A stretch of 61,893 bases of DNA from Allomyces macrogynus ATCC 38327 (taxonomy: Eukaryota; Blastocladiomycota; Blastocladiomycetes; Blastocladiales; Blastocladiaceae). How positions within the stretch are numbered: the first letter of the stretch is position 1; the number at the start of each line of letters is the position of its first letter. The position numbers were made by a program, and so were the translations under genes. Positions 39,333 to 50,556 of this stretch are shown here, piece by piece. The notes under the pieces are model-generated. The model had not been told where the DNA came from and did no database searches. It was given only the letters and a program-made list of their open reading frames with translations. The stretch is taken from contig GG745388.1 of NCBI GenBank assembly GCA_000151295.1, forward strand, positions 120,021 through 181,913, given 5' to 3'.

Positions 39333-41208
39333 TTACAGCTCCTCGCGCGCAGGCTCATCCGTCTTCTTGTCGGCGGCCTTCGCGGGAGTCTCAGCGGCGA
39401 CCGGCGCCTCCTTCTTCTCCTCCTTCTTGACCTCCTTGGCCTCCTTGGCCTTCTCCACCTCGTCGGACTTGGGCGTCTCGGCCTCAGCCTCGTCCTGCGC
39501 CGCGTCCTCGTCCTTCTTGTCGGCCGCCGACTCGACGACAAAGTCGTTGTTCACGGCATGCGTCTTGACGAACTGGACCAGGTCCTCGAACGTGCGGTCG
39601 CCGTCGTAGTCGACAATTACGTTGTCTTTGGCGCGGAACAGCTTGAGCGTCGGGAACCCTTCAATGCGGAACGGCGTCGCCGGGGGCACGTCGTTTTCGG
39701 TCGCGTCCATCTTGGCAATGACCACGTTGGACTTGTCGGCAAAGAACTCGCCGAGCTGGTCCCAGGTCGGCGCGAGGCGCTTGCAGTGACCGCACCACGG
39801 AGCTAGAGTAGGCAGTGAGGCAGTGTGTCAGCGAGCACGGCTCCACGACCAAAGAAGATCAAGGAGTGGAGAGAAACGTACCGTAGAACTCGACAAACAC
39901 GTCCTTGGTCGGGTCCATGACGCGCTTCTCAAACGAGTTGCCGACAATCGTAACCACCTTGGCCTCGTCGTTACCCTCGGGCTCCTCGGCCGACTTGAGC
40001 GACGGCGGCAGCTCGCCCTGCGAGTACTTGACGACAAACTCGCGCACGGCGGCCTCGGTCAGTTCCTTGGTCTGGTCAAACGGCCACTTGAGCCCCTTGT
40101 CGACCTCGGAAATGGCGAGTGCGGGCCACTCCTGCTTGAGGTTGAGCGTGTCGGCGTGCGCGCCAAACTTGTTGGCATCGCAGTAGACAAAGTTGATCTT
40201 GCCCTTGAACTCGCGCGCGACCTTCTCGATCTGCGACCCAATCGTCTTCTTCTGCTCCTCGTTCTCGTAGAAGAAGAAAGTCAGGGGCTTGCCCGAGTTG
40301 GCATACTCCATGTAGTTTTCCGGGACAATGTCGGCCATGACCGGCACCGCCTGCGTCTTGACAAACTCCTTGACCGCGTCGGCCTCGATCTTGCCATCGT
40401 AGATGACGTGCGGGTCGTCAAACGTCTTGTAGATAACGAGGCCCGGACCGTCGATGCCGAGAATGCCCGTGGCGGTGCGGTCGGTCGTGATGCCAAACAT
40501 GTAGTCGTCGCGCAGCTCCTCGGCGACCGTCTGCAGGACCTTGGCGACAGCGTGGTCGTCGGTGGGCGCGTGGCCAATGACCACGACCTTGTCCTTTTGC
40601 GAGAACGGAATGACTTCCTCGACCGTGAGCTTGGACAGCGCCGGCAGGCTCTGCTTGCGCATGTACCGCACAATCTCGTCCGACTGGCGGCCACCCGTGT
40701 AGGGCGAGTCCTTGCCCTGGCTAATGGTGCGAGTACAACGGGCCGCATCAGACGCGCTGTTCATCCTTGATCCTTCTCCACGCGCCAGGCAAGAGCACAA
40801 ACGCACCGGAACACCTTCATGGTCGGATAGCCCATGACCTTGAGCCCCTCGCACACCTCGTTCTCGGTCGTGCAGTCGACCTTGCCGAGCTGGATCTTCT
40901 CTTTGACGAGCTCCGTCGCCGCCTTCTCGTACTCGGGCGCGAGCTTTTGGCAGTGGCCGCACCACGGCGCTACGCATCGCAAAAACAGGAGTCGGGTTTG
41001 GTGAGCGCACGTGTTTGCGGCACGCCACACGACGCGGGTCGCAACGGTACCGTAGAATTCGACGAGCATCAGGTCGGCATCGTTGACGGTCTTGTGGAAC
41101 GTGTCCTTGGTCAAGGTCAGGACGTGCGAGTCGTCCTTGCTGGCGTCGGCGGCGACCGACGGGGCCAGGGATGCGGAGCGCGAGGCACGCCACGTTGAGC
41201 AGCTTCAT
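39333..41208 (-). CDS. PDI1: Protein disulfide isomerase (a-b-b'-a')
   Basis: ER-lumenal thiol oxidoreductase and chaperone. The signal peptide starts [11 protein letters not shown] at 41208. One surplus base near 41175 must be skipped to continue as [20 protein letters not shown]. The first thioredoxin domain spans an intron and has [20 protein letters not shown]. After a second intron come the b and b' domains ([58 protein letters not shown]). The last domain, across a third intron, has [18 protein letters not shown] and [18 protein letters not shown]. Both active sites are CGHC. An acidic Lys/Glu/Ala tail ends in REEL, an ER-retention variant of KDEL. The length of about 510 residues is standard. 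Confidence 0.94.
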
Positions 41209-41562
41209 ATTGGCGGGGGCGCGTGCTGGTTGGTGCGGTGATCGACGGCCGGGCTCGGTCGTTGTTGGTCGGTCCGGACACGCGCGCGCGAGCTGTGGAG
41301 AGAAGAGCTCGGCAGGAGGGATTCGACGAGGCACACAACGTGCTTCCTTGTTGGCCGACACGTTGGCGGCGCTCACGACGCGTGGTGTCCATGGTCTGAT
41401 CGCGGTCACGCCGCAGTGATGGCCCTGACAGCTATGCCACATCGACTCCAAGCCGTGTCGTAACGTTTCGCACGTCCATGCTTCCATTTTCTCCAATCCC
41501 GATTTCCCTCGCGTTTGTTTCCCCGTTTTTACAAAATTTGGCAGCGGCTGATCGGCTCCTGA
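41209..41562. promoter_or_regulatory. PDI promoter / CGS 3' flank
   Basis: The 354 bp between the PDI start and the stop of cystathionine gamma-synthase, both on the minus strand. No gene was seen. Unfolded-protein-response elements would be expected for a PDI gene, but I could not confirm one by eye. Confidence 0.35.
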
Positions 41563-43644
41563 TCAGAGCCAGCTCGCGACCGGCGCAAAGCACCGAATCG
41601 GCATCCCATGCCCGCTGGCATGACGCGGGCGCTCAATCACGTCGCGCTCGCCGACCTCCATGCCGTGCACGCTCTTCACCACAACTGTCGCCACCTTGCC
41701 GCGCCCCGTCTCTGCTGGGGGCAGCGCCTCGACCGCGGCCAGCGCGCGCCGCAGGATCTCGAGCAGCACGCCCACGTCCTCGGTCCCGACACTGATCCGA
41801 ACGAGCCACCGGCACACGCCAAACTCGGCTGCCCACGCAAGCTCAGTGTAGTGCGCCATGATCGTGTAGGGGCACGCGAGAGTGAACGTGGTCCCGAGCG
41901 ACGGCCCTTTAGCCACGTGCAGCGCGTCGTAAAACGTGGCCGCCTGCAGCTCGGTCGGGAACTGCACGCTCAAAAGAGCGCCGTACCCGCTGTCGGACGA
42001 TGCGACGCGGAACGCGTCGTAGGCGGCGCGGTCGGTGAGGGTCGGGTAATAGACGCGGTCGACTGATGGGAGTGAGTGAAGAAGGGTGAGGATGGGGCCT
42101 CGATGTTGATGAGGCGCGTGGGAGAGCGGCGTACCCAGCGGGTTCTTGGCCAGATAGTCGACAACCACTTCCGTGTTGCTGTTGATGACGCGCACGCGCT
42201 CGGCAAATGGGCGCGAGTTGTGCTCGAGGAAGACGGCGTCCCCGTCCCACAACCCGTCCTCGTACTGCGTTTGCATGTGCGATTTGAGCTGGTCGTAGTA
42301 CCGCGACGAGCGATTCAAGACCATACTAGAATGGAAATCGATGTCAGCGCATGCCGGAGTGCTTCGATTATGGACGTGCAACTAAACGCACCTCCCGCCC
42401 ATAACATTCGAATCGCCCGAAAACACCTTGGTCAAACTCGACACGACCACATCGGCCACGGGCAAGACGTTGACATTCGCAAAGGACGCGACCGTGTCAT
42501 CCACGACAACCATGAACCCGTGCTTGTCGGCCAAGGCACGGAGCGCGTTCAGTGGCGGCACTTTGAGCAGCGGGTTCGACGGGAACTCGCAAAACACAGC
42601 GCTGAGCGGCGGGTTCGCGTCGCGCGCCAGGATAGAGAGCGTGTGCAGGTCATTTTTGTCACCGTGACCGAGGAAAATGGCGCCGTGCGCGTTGAACTTT
42701 TCCTGGATCTTGAGCGTGTCGAGGTAGGGGAATCTGTGACCGCCCATAGAATTAGCAACAGATCCACGAAGAAACGCGTCATTGCGTGCGCAACCGTACC
42801 CAAACTGCACTGTCTGTCCCGGCCGCAACCGCGTCACGGCGCGGTGCGCGTGCCAAATCGCGTTCATACCGCACGAAAACAAGTATACGTCGTCGGCGGC
42901 AGCATCAAAGTAAGAAGCGATCCGGCGCTTCACGACGCGCTTGGCGTCAGCGGCCAATGGAAGCGGATCTGGACATCGCCGCGCGGCAACAACTGGTGGC
43001 TCAACGGTCCGCGGATGACGCTCGGCGTCACCGATCAACCGCATCGCGTGCTCGGCCATGCGCGACGACACGATCGCGCCCGAATGCTGCCAAAACGCCT
43101 TGGCCGTCTTGGCCAGATCTGCGGGGAACGCGACCATCTCAAGGAGCACACCACGCGCGTCACGTGAGCGCGGCAGCGCGTACTCAACAACCCGCACTCG
43201 CCTGCCCGGGTGCTGCGCGACCAAGAACGCGCGACATGCGTCCGCGTCCGCACGCGTCGGGAGCACAAGCACGTCCTCACCCGGCTGCGAGAATCGCATG
43301 CGGCACGCAGCAAAGAGGTCTTGGACGGCGCTCGCGTAGACAAAGCGCGGGTATCCGGCCTGCAGGCTGTCGTGCACGCACTTGGTGCCCTCCTCGTATC
43401 CGATCACGTCGCGCCATTCCGGGAGCGACACGGAGACGGCGTGCGGCTCGTGCGGCGGGATCGAGGTGCCGAGCGGCAGGTCGGCAGGCGGCGGCGCGCG
43501 TACGAGGGGCGCGGGTGTAGCGAGCGCGGGTGCGGGCGCGGGTGCGAGTGCGGGCTTGGCGGTTGGCGGCGGGGAGCGCAGGGTTGGTTCGTGCAGCTGC
43601 CGCTTGGCTGACGGGTCGAGGTCGAAGAAGCGCATCTTGAGCAT
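41563..43644 (-). CDS. STR2: Cystathionine gamma-synthase, fungal type
   Basis: PLP enzyme of transsulfuration, joining cysteine and an activated homoserine to make cystathionine. The fungal-type N-terminal extension ends at SVSLPEWRDVIGYEEGTKCV. The catalytic part includes RIASYFDAAADDVYLFSCGM-NAIWHA. A 66-nt intron (42734-42799) without stop codons must be removed to give VQFGFPYLDTLKIQ. After it come FLGHGDKNDLHTL, FCEFPSNPLLKVPPL and HGFMVVVDDTVASFANVNVL. The PLP lysine motif is SSLTKVFSGDSNVMGG. Two more introns (about 42327-42392 and 42065-42135) lead to NRSSRYYDQLKSHMQTQYED and VDRVYYPTLTDRAAYDAF. The last block is GTTFTLACPYTIMAHYTEL, and VRISVGTEDVGVLLE closes the fold. The start at 43644 is uncertain. 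Confidence 0.9.
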
Positions 43645-44331
43645 GCGCGATGGGGGGTACTGGTTGCGCGCGCCGTTGAGCGGAGTCGTGCTTCTTTATA
43701 TCACTTGGTATCTTTGACAAGGTCGCGGACGCGGAAAGCGCCGGATCGAAGGCGGCGGCAGCGTCAGGGCGGCGCGTACATACAGACGCTGAAGAGGCGG
43801 CTAATCTGCATGGTCGGCGAGGATATTGGCATGGCTCGAGCGGGGGCGCGCGCGGAGATGGATCAGCGGGCGGCAAGGATGGGTGGAGATGCAAGGAAGA
43901 GTGCAGACAGGCAGGATATTTAGGACCACTACAAGCGTGGGTTGGAGATCGTGGGATGCCTCGCACCGCCGACACTCGGCCGCGTGACGAGGCGCGAGAC
44001 GCGATGCGTCACCGGGCCTGAAAAGGCGCCATCGTCGCGCCATGTTGCGCCGTCGTGCCGCCATCTTGCGCAACGAAGGGCAGAAGGACCTCAGCCGACA
44101 TGCAAAAGACTATTTTCGCAATTATGTATTCACGTTTGACCAAATATAAAAACAGACAGGCGGCGCTCCTCACGGGCCAGACCCGCGCCCGACCCCTGAA
44201 ATGAGATATCGGACGCACGCAGGTCGCAGGTGACAGAAATCATGGTGAAGAACGGGAATCTTTGTGTCTACTATAAGATCATTTGAACCATCCCCGCCCA
44301 TCTATCTAGTCTCACCAAACCAGTCCAAGTC
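43645..44331. other. Intergenic between two minus-strand genes
   Basis: About 0.69 kb upstream of the CGS start and downstream of the next gene's stop. AT-richer near 44100-44300, which may be the 3' UTR of the upstream gene. No gene recognised. Confidence 0.4.
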
Positions 44332-45615
44332 TCAGGCACTTGGCCGCCCATGCGAGCCCGAGGGCGTTGCCGGCTTACTCGACGCGCGATGATCGCGCCG
44401 CGCTGACGCCTTAGTCCCTACTCGCGACTGCCCGGTGGCCTTCTTGTAACCTGCCGCGAGCCGCTCCCACTTGGCCCCGACCAGCTTGGCGCGATGCACG
44501 GCGGCCTCGGGGTCCGAATACACGTTCCCGACGGCAGCACCCGCGCGGGCGACCAAGTGCGGGTACCGCCGCAAATAATCTGGGTGCTGCTGCTGGTACG
44601 CGGCGAGCTCGGCAAACATGGCGGGCGGCGAGCACAAGTCGGCCGCCGCAGCGTGCGCGCGTTGCTCGCACCTCGTCGGTGGCGGCGGGAACAGCGCCGC
44701 AAACGTGATGTTAGCGGTCGCGGGCGAGGGAGATGTGAGGGAAGCGGTACTGGCGGCCGCAGGTGGGATGTACCGCTTGGTTGGGCCCGCGGCAAGGCGA
44801 GGGCGGCCATCGGGGTGCCCGCCGTGCGCGTTTTGCCAGGACACGTAGGCCTTGGTCGCGGCCTGTGCACGTGCCGTGCGCTGTGCGTCTTGCGTGCGGT
44901 GCGCCAGCTCGGCAGATGCATGCTGCGCGGCCGAATCGTGCGATTTGCGGTCGCTCCATGCTTCAAACGCAACCCTGGCGCGTGCAATCCGGACCTCGGG
45001 GCTATCGCGCACGGTAGCGGGCGGTTTGCTTGGAGTCGGTGCGGATCGCTTGGGCGTCGAAGGTGCAGAGTGTGCAGCAGGACGACTGGTCGACCGGGGT
45101 CGAGCCGCGAGTGTTGGACTGGCCTTGGTGGGAGATGCCGAGCGCGTCGGACTGTTTTCGGTGGGCGCATGTTGAGCGCGCTTGCGACGTTGCCATGTGC
45201 GGAGCCGGTCGGCGCGGTCCTTCTGATCGAGTAGGCGCAAAACGGACGGCAGGGCGTCGAGCGACGGGCTCGAAGCAAGCGCTGCAGAATCGGGTTGGCT
45301 GGCTTCGGTGGGGTCGACAAAGGCAAGGAGACTACCCAGGGCGCCACCGTGCCCGGGGACAGTCCCGGCAAACTCGGCGCGCATATTGCGGGCAGTTGTG
45401 CGAAGTTGCTGATGATCCTTGATGTTTGAGCGAGGGAGACGACGGAGTACATGTGCACAGTGAGAAAAGCCGACAAACCCCGACAACCCAACGAACAATA
45501 TCAACACTTGATTGTCTGCGTCACTGTCAGCTGATCGCGGCGACGTCTGTTCGCGTTTGCTGGCTCTGCTCGTCGCGCACGACCACAGTGTTGCTGGCGT
45601 AGCCATCATCGCCAT
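44332..45615 (-). CDS. Uncharacterised Ala/Arg-rich protein with W-containing helices
   Basis: A 427-codon frame; I do not recognise the family. The first 80 residues look non-coding, and MRAEFAGTVPGHGGALGSLL (about 45386) is a more natural start. The protein has a Ser/Pro/Thr/Arg-rich basic region (NSPTRSASPTKASPTLAARP). Charged helices with regularly spaced Trp follow: RIARARVAFEAWSDRKSHDS, AQAATKAYVSWQNAHGG and, further on, VHRAKLVGAKWERLAAGYKK. The A-x-x-x-Y/F-x-x-W-x-x-K pattern recalls coiled-coil flagellar or microtubule-associated proteins such as the CCDC34/MAP9 group, but that is only a resemblance of style. Composition matches the neighbours. It is divergent from the PROPPIN gene, with about 90 bp between the frames. 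Confidence 0.45.
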   Translation of the reverse strand: MAMMATPATLWSCATSRASKREQTSPRSADSDADNQVLILFVGLSGFVGFSHCAHVLRRLPRSNIKDHQQLRTTARNMRAEFAGTVPGHGGALGSLLAFVDPTEASQPDSAALASSPSLDALPSVLRLLDQKDRADRLRTWQRRKRAQHAPTENSPTRSASPTKASPTLAARPRSTSRPAAHSAPSTPKRSAPTPSKPPATVRDSPEVRIARARVAFEAWSDRKSHDSAAQHASAELAHRTQDAQRTARAQAATKAYVSWQNAHGGHPDGRPRLAAGPTKRYIPPAAASTASLTSPSPATANITFAALFPPPPTRCEQRAHAAAADLCSPPAMFAELAAYQQQHPDYLRRYPHLVARAGAAVGNVYSDPEAAVHRAKLVGAKWERLAAGYKKATGQSRVGTKASARRDHRASSKPATPSGSHGRPSA

Positions 45616-45705
45616 CGCAGTCGCAACACGGCACCGTCAGCGACACCAACGATACGCGACACCAACAGCATCAACATTGGCGGCACTCGCACACCTGACC
45701 CGACC

Positions 45706-47382
45706 ATGACCAGCTCATCCGCGCTGGCCGCCGCCGCCGCTGCCGCCGCGGCCGGCAGTACCCCACCCGCGCTACCCACCAGCTCGCACACGCCGCACCG
45801 ATTCGCCTTCAACCAGGACGGCGACTGCGTTTGCGTCGCCTACGAAGCGCGCATCGCCGTCTTTTCGTTTGCCGCGCACGGCGCGCCCAAGCTCAAGTCG
45901 CACTTTGCCGTGACGCAAGCGCACGCACCAGTGCACGCGGCCACGATGCTGCACAAGACCAACATTCTGGCCTTACTCGCCGGCGCACGCCGGAAAAAGG
46001 TCAAGCTCTACGACGACCGACGTCGGCGCGCCGTCCTCGACGTCGAATACCCATACCCGGTCGCGCGGTGCGTGCTGCGCCGCGACACGCTCGTAGCGAC
46101 CACTGTCGCTGCGGTGCACGTGCATCGGCTCCCGACACGCGCAGGCGAGGTTGCGGCCGTACCGCTGTTTGAGCGCCCGCTTGCTGCTACTGCCGCGTCT
46201 GGTGGGGGCCTGCTCGCCGTGTCTTCGACCGTTGACCGCTTGGTCGTGGTCACGGACGCTCCCAGTGGGCCGCATCGCGGCGGACACGTGCAGATCCTCG
46301 ACTTGACGCCGTTGCTGGCCGTACCGCCCGTCAAGATGGCCGTAGCTGCCAACGTATACGGAGACGGGATCGACCACGACTCGTCCGATCTCGACGACCA
46401 CTTTTCTGACGCCGTCACGTCGCTCCCGAGCAGCCCCGACATGGTCCTGCCCGGTCGACGAGCCCGCAGTGGAAGTGCGAACACGTCGGCCACCGCGGCT
46501 GCCCTGTACCACCAATCCCGCCACTTCCAGCATCGCACGCGCGCTTGCTCCGCGTGCCGCATCGTCAGTACGTGCGCTGGNNNNNNNNNNNNNNNNNNNN
46601 NNNNNNNNNNNNNNNNNNNNNNNNNNNNNNNNNNNNNNNNNNNNNNNNNNNNNNNNNNNNNNNNNNNNNNNNNNNNNNNNNNNNNNNNNNNNNNNNNNNN
46701 NNNNCCGACGGGCACGCGCCTGCTCGTTGCGTCCGACAAGGGCACTGTGCACGTGTTCCATGTCCCAAAGACGCTGTCCACCGCCGGCACTCCGACGCAG
46801 GGCCGGTCACGGCACGCGAGTGTTGCTGCTACCGATCTGCGGCTGCGGTCGACATCGTCGAGCTCTCTGCCTGACCCGGCAGTCGCGGCCGCCTGGCAAC
46901 ACGTTGACGCAACCACGACTGCCATCGCCGCCGGGTCTGACGGCGACGACCAGGCGTGGGTCCCCGTCGACGCGCCCACTGACGTCGGTGCGGCCAACCC
47001 TCGCTCGCAACTGGCCTTTCTCACCCCGATCCTCCCGGCCTACTTTGCCTCCGAGTGGGCGTTTGCCACGTTCCACGTCCCGCTCGACGACGATCCGCGC
47101 CCGCAGCGCCGCCGCCGGTCCGGCAGCGGGAGTGCCGGATCCGCGACCCCCGTTGCCGCGTTCTTCCCGCGCCGGGCGACCGCCGACGAGTTGGACCCGC
47201 CGGTGGATTTGACCGTGTGCTTTGTGCGGGATGCCGACAAGGCGCTGGTCACGAGCACGGATGGCCGCATGTGGCGGTTTGCGTTTGATGCAGCCAAGGG
47301 CGGGGAAGGGGTCTTGGACGGCATGTGGCGCGTCGTTTGGCCCGAGGATCCGGCGCGCGGGCCGTTCTTGGATGAATTTTGA
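45706..47382 (+). CDS. PROPPIN (Atg18/WIPI-type) beta-propeller, interrupted by a gap
   Basis: Seven-bladed phosphoinositide-binding propeller used in autophagy or vacuolar membrane dynamics. The start is MTSSSALAAAAAAAAAGSTP, then blade 1 HRFAFNQDGDCVCVAYEARI-AVFSF. Blade 2 has MLHKTNILALLAGARRKKVK-LYDD, and blade 3 YPVARCVLRRDTLVATTV. HVQILDLTPLLAV marks the end of the fourth. A Ser/Asp-rich insert follows, then a 124-N gap. After it come PTGTRLLVASDKGTVHVFHV, FASEWAFATFHVPLDDDP and LTVCFVRDADKALVTSTDGR-MWRFAFDAA, all diagnostic of the C-terminal PROPPIN blades. The lipid-binding F-R-R-G motif should lie in the gap and cannot be checked. The subfamily (Atg18, Atg21/Hsv2 or WDR45-like) is therefore open. 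No introns are needed outside the gap. Confidence 0.8.
   Translation: MTSSSALAAAAAAAAAGSTPPALPTSSHTPHRFAFNQDGDCVCVAYEARIAVFSFAAHGAPKLKSHFAVTQAHAPVHAATMLHKTNILALLAGARRKKVKLYDDRRRRAVLDVEYPYPVARCVLRRDTLVATTVAAVHVHRLPTRAGEVAAVPLFERPLAATAASGGGLLAVSSTVDRLVVVTDAPSGPHRGGHVQILDLTPLLAVPPVKMAVAANVYGDGIDHDSSDLDDHFSDAVTSLPSSPDMVLPGRRARSGSANTSATAAALYHQSRHFQHRTRACSACRIVSTCAXXXXXXXXXXXXXXXXXXXXXXXXXXXXXXXXXXXXXXXXXXPTGTRLLVASDKGTVHVFHVPKTLSTAGTPTQGRSRHASVAATDLRLRSTSSSSLPDPAVAAAWQHVDATTTAIAAGSDGDDQAWVPVDAPTDVGAANPRSQLAFLTPILPAYFASEWAFATFHVPLDDDPRPQRRRRSGSGSAGSATPVAAFFPRRATADELDPPVDLTVCFVRDADKALVTSTDGRMWRFAFDAAKGGEGVLDGMWRVVWPEDPARGPFLDEF
46581..46704. other. Assembly gap (124 N)
   Basis: Run of N inside the PROPPIN coding sequence. 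The length is not a round number, suggesting an estimated gap. Its content should include the propeller blade carrying the F-R-R-G motif. Confidence 0.98.
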
Positions 47383-47460
47383 GCCGGGAGGTTGTCTTCT
47401 TTTTCTAGTTGGTCCATGTCTCAGTGATCCATCGTTTCAGGGGGAAGACAAGCGCGTTGC

Positions 47461-48153
47461 TTAGAGATCGGGGATTTCAGCGTAGTCGTAGCCCGGCACG
47501 CCGAGGAGCGCGCACGTAAAGTAGACGGCGTAGTAACTGCCGCAAGGAGGCATGGCCGGATGGAGAATAGGGTCAGATCATGCCTTCGACGTTGCGGAAC
47601 AGAACCAAGCACGTACCCGCCCGGGATGATGCAGAGCGTCCCCATAATGGCGAGCGGCTTCCACCGCTCCTCCTATGTCGCGTTCAGCAGGTGTTCGATC
47701 AGCAAATGCTCCATCTTGACAACCAAACGATGGAGGACACGCACCGAGGGATCGTGGCCAAACCCAGCAAAGAGGTAGACGCTGGTGACCAGCGAGATGA
47801 TGCCAAACACGAGCAGGAACACGGTGAGCACGAGCGACCGCCACGGCACTAAAGATGCGTTATGAGTCGCGCCGCGTCAGTCTACCGTACCTCGGCGTCC
47901 GAATTCGACAAGCAGGGAACGTACACGGCGTGTGATAGACTGGATTGGCGCTCCGTGTGCCGGACCGCGCGCGAATTTTGCGCTGCTCGATGGGATCGAC
48001 CGTCGCTGATCGTGTGCGCTGACGCGCACGGGAGCCATGCGACGTCGTCAGCATTGGAGCCGCGGGATTGTCATCCATGTCGCTGCCGGACCCGGAAGAC
48101 GCGTGCGATCCGCGGCGCGCGTCGGCCGTGTCGGGGTACTGGCGGTGGCCCAT
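47461..48153 (-). CDS. TMEM230: TMEM230-like membrane protein
   Basis: Small two-pass membrane protein of secretory and endosomal vesicles. The start is MGHRQYPDTADARRGSHASS, then a polar N-terminus ending NPVYHTP. Introns (about 47850-47928, 47668-47745 and 47552-47628, GT/AG) join this to LPWRSLVLTVFLFVFGIISL-VTSVYLFAGFGHDPS (first membrane segment). Next come EERWKPLAIMGTLCIIPGG (second segment) and YYAVYFTCALLGVPGYDYAE-IPDL. The ending Y-Y-A-x-x-x-x-x-x-x-x-x-x-G-Y-x-Y-x-x-I-P-D is the TMEM230/DUF872 signature. The third-exon start is inferred from frame and family, and one in-frame TAG lies inside the second intron, supporting its removal. No enzymatic activity is known. Confidence 0.85.
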
Positions 48154-48592
48154 GATTGGAAGATTGTGCTTGGGCTGGTTTGAAGAGATGACGTCGGGGA
48201 CACAGGCTGCCGACCTGCGGGAACGTGGCGATGGCAAGAACGGTTCGAATGCGTCAAGTTGCGGTGTTGACGTTGGTTGCGCTCAATGAATCGCGAAATG
48301 TATCTGCTGGTGTCCGTTGCGATCGTCAACCAGATTGTGGTTGTGATCAGCAGCTGCTCTCCACACCGTGCTCACGAAGAGGCCAAGCAAAAATGAGACT
48401 ATGTATTGTCATCACTGTTGCGGCGCCATTCAAAAGATCTGATCTCAACGGCGGTGCGCTCCGCATTGACCAGCAACCCGGCCGAGCAAGGATCAGCACG
48501 GCAATGGTTTCTCTTCGTCGGTGCCATGCCGCACCCCGAGAGCGGATCGCTCGGCAATGCGCTCCGTTCCGACTAGCGAGCCCGGCAGCCTA
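48154..48592. other. Intergenic between TMEM230 and Siw14-like genes
   Basis: About 440 bp between the start of TMEM230 and the stop of the phosphatase, both on minus. No gene was recognised; it probably contains the TMEM230 promoter. Confidence 0.4.
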
Positions 48593-49559
<967 letters not shown>

Positions 49560-50556
49560 GGCGACCCGGTGAGACTGGGCGTGGGGGATCGTAAGCGGCA
49601 AGTTGTGTGTGAGCCGAGGGTCTGGAACTACGACAGCGGGCCGAAACGTCGCCTTCGTTCGTTTGGGCGTTGCCGACGATGCAACATGGCCTGGGATGTG
49701 CGACGCGTGGTGGAGATGGAGATGCTGGGGTGCACGTGATCGCAGATTTCATCTCGTCGCATCCCCAAGTCCTTCACGGCCGTGGCGACGTGCGGATGCC
49801 TCCGCTTTGTGTCGCCAGTGCAACGCGTGTGCCGCTCTGCTTTGCTCGCGACCAGCGGCACGGCACTTGCCGCTCTGCACCGGCCGCCCAGCTCCGCCCG
49901 CATTGGCGCCGATCACCGCGACTCTCGGCGGCCAGTGCAAGAACGCCCCCAGCCTCGCTTCCTGCCGAGCGGCAAGTCGGCCCCCGCGTTCGTGCACTTC
50001 CTGCCCGCACATACCGCAGCACGCACGGGCGCTTCCTTGCTCGCCGCCAAAATCCACCGCTGTCGTGCGACCCAGGACGAGGACCAAAACGAGGTGCAAG
50101 GCAGCGACAAGGTTCTCGCGACGCACTTGCATGCCCAGTCGGAACCAACACCACGTTCAAGTTCAACCCATCACCCCAAATATCGACCCTGCCGCACTCT
50201 ATTTGCCGGTGAACCCAGCACGCGCGCGCGCTCGTCTGTCCCGACTCGGCAAGTCGTCTCTCCAAAGACGACGGCTCGCCCCCTCAACTTCTCTGCCTCC
50301 TCTGCCTGCTGTTCTTCCACGGCTGGCTCGTTGATCGGCGCGACGAGGGCCACCCACGACGACGCCGCCGCCTCCCCGCCGCTCCGACCCTCGTCCGCAC
50401 AGAAGGCGTCCTCGGTCCTGATCCGATTCGTGTCCCGCGACCGCGACGCGCCTCGGCACCGGGCGCAACGCCACGACTCACACCCGACGTCCGCTTCACG
50501 TCCGCATCGTACCGCCGCGTTGCTTCCAATTTCGGCACCTCCAACCTACGAGTGCC
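49560..50556. promoter_or_regulatory. Divergent intergenic region Siw14-like / AFI1
   Basis: About 1 kb between divergent starts. Long open frames cross it because of the high GC content, but none shows a conserved block or consistent splice pattern. It is expected to contain both promoters and 5' UTRs. Confidence 0.4.

Noticed and set aside
42076..43167. 363-codon plus-strand open frame
   Set aside because: Lies entirely antisense to cystathionine gamma-synthase, whose conserved motifs explain the sequence.
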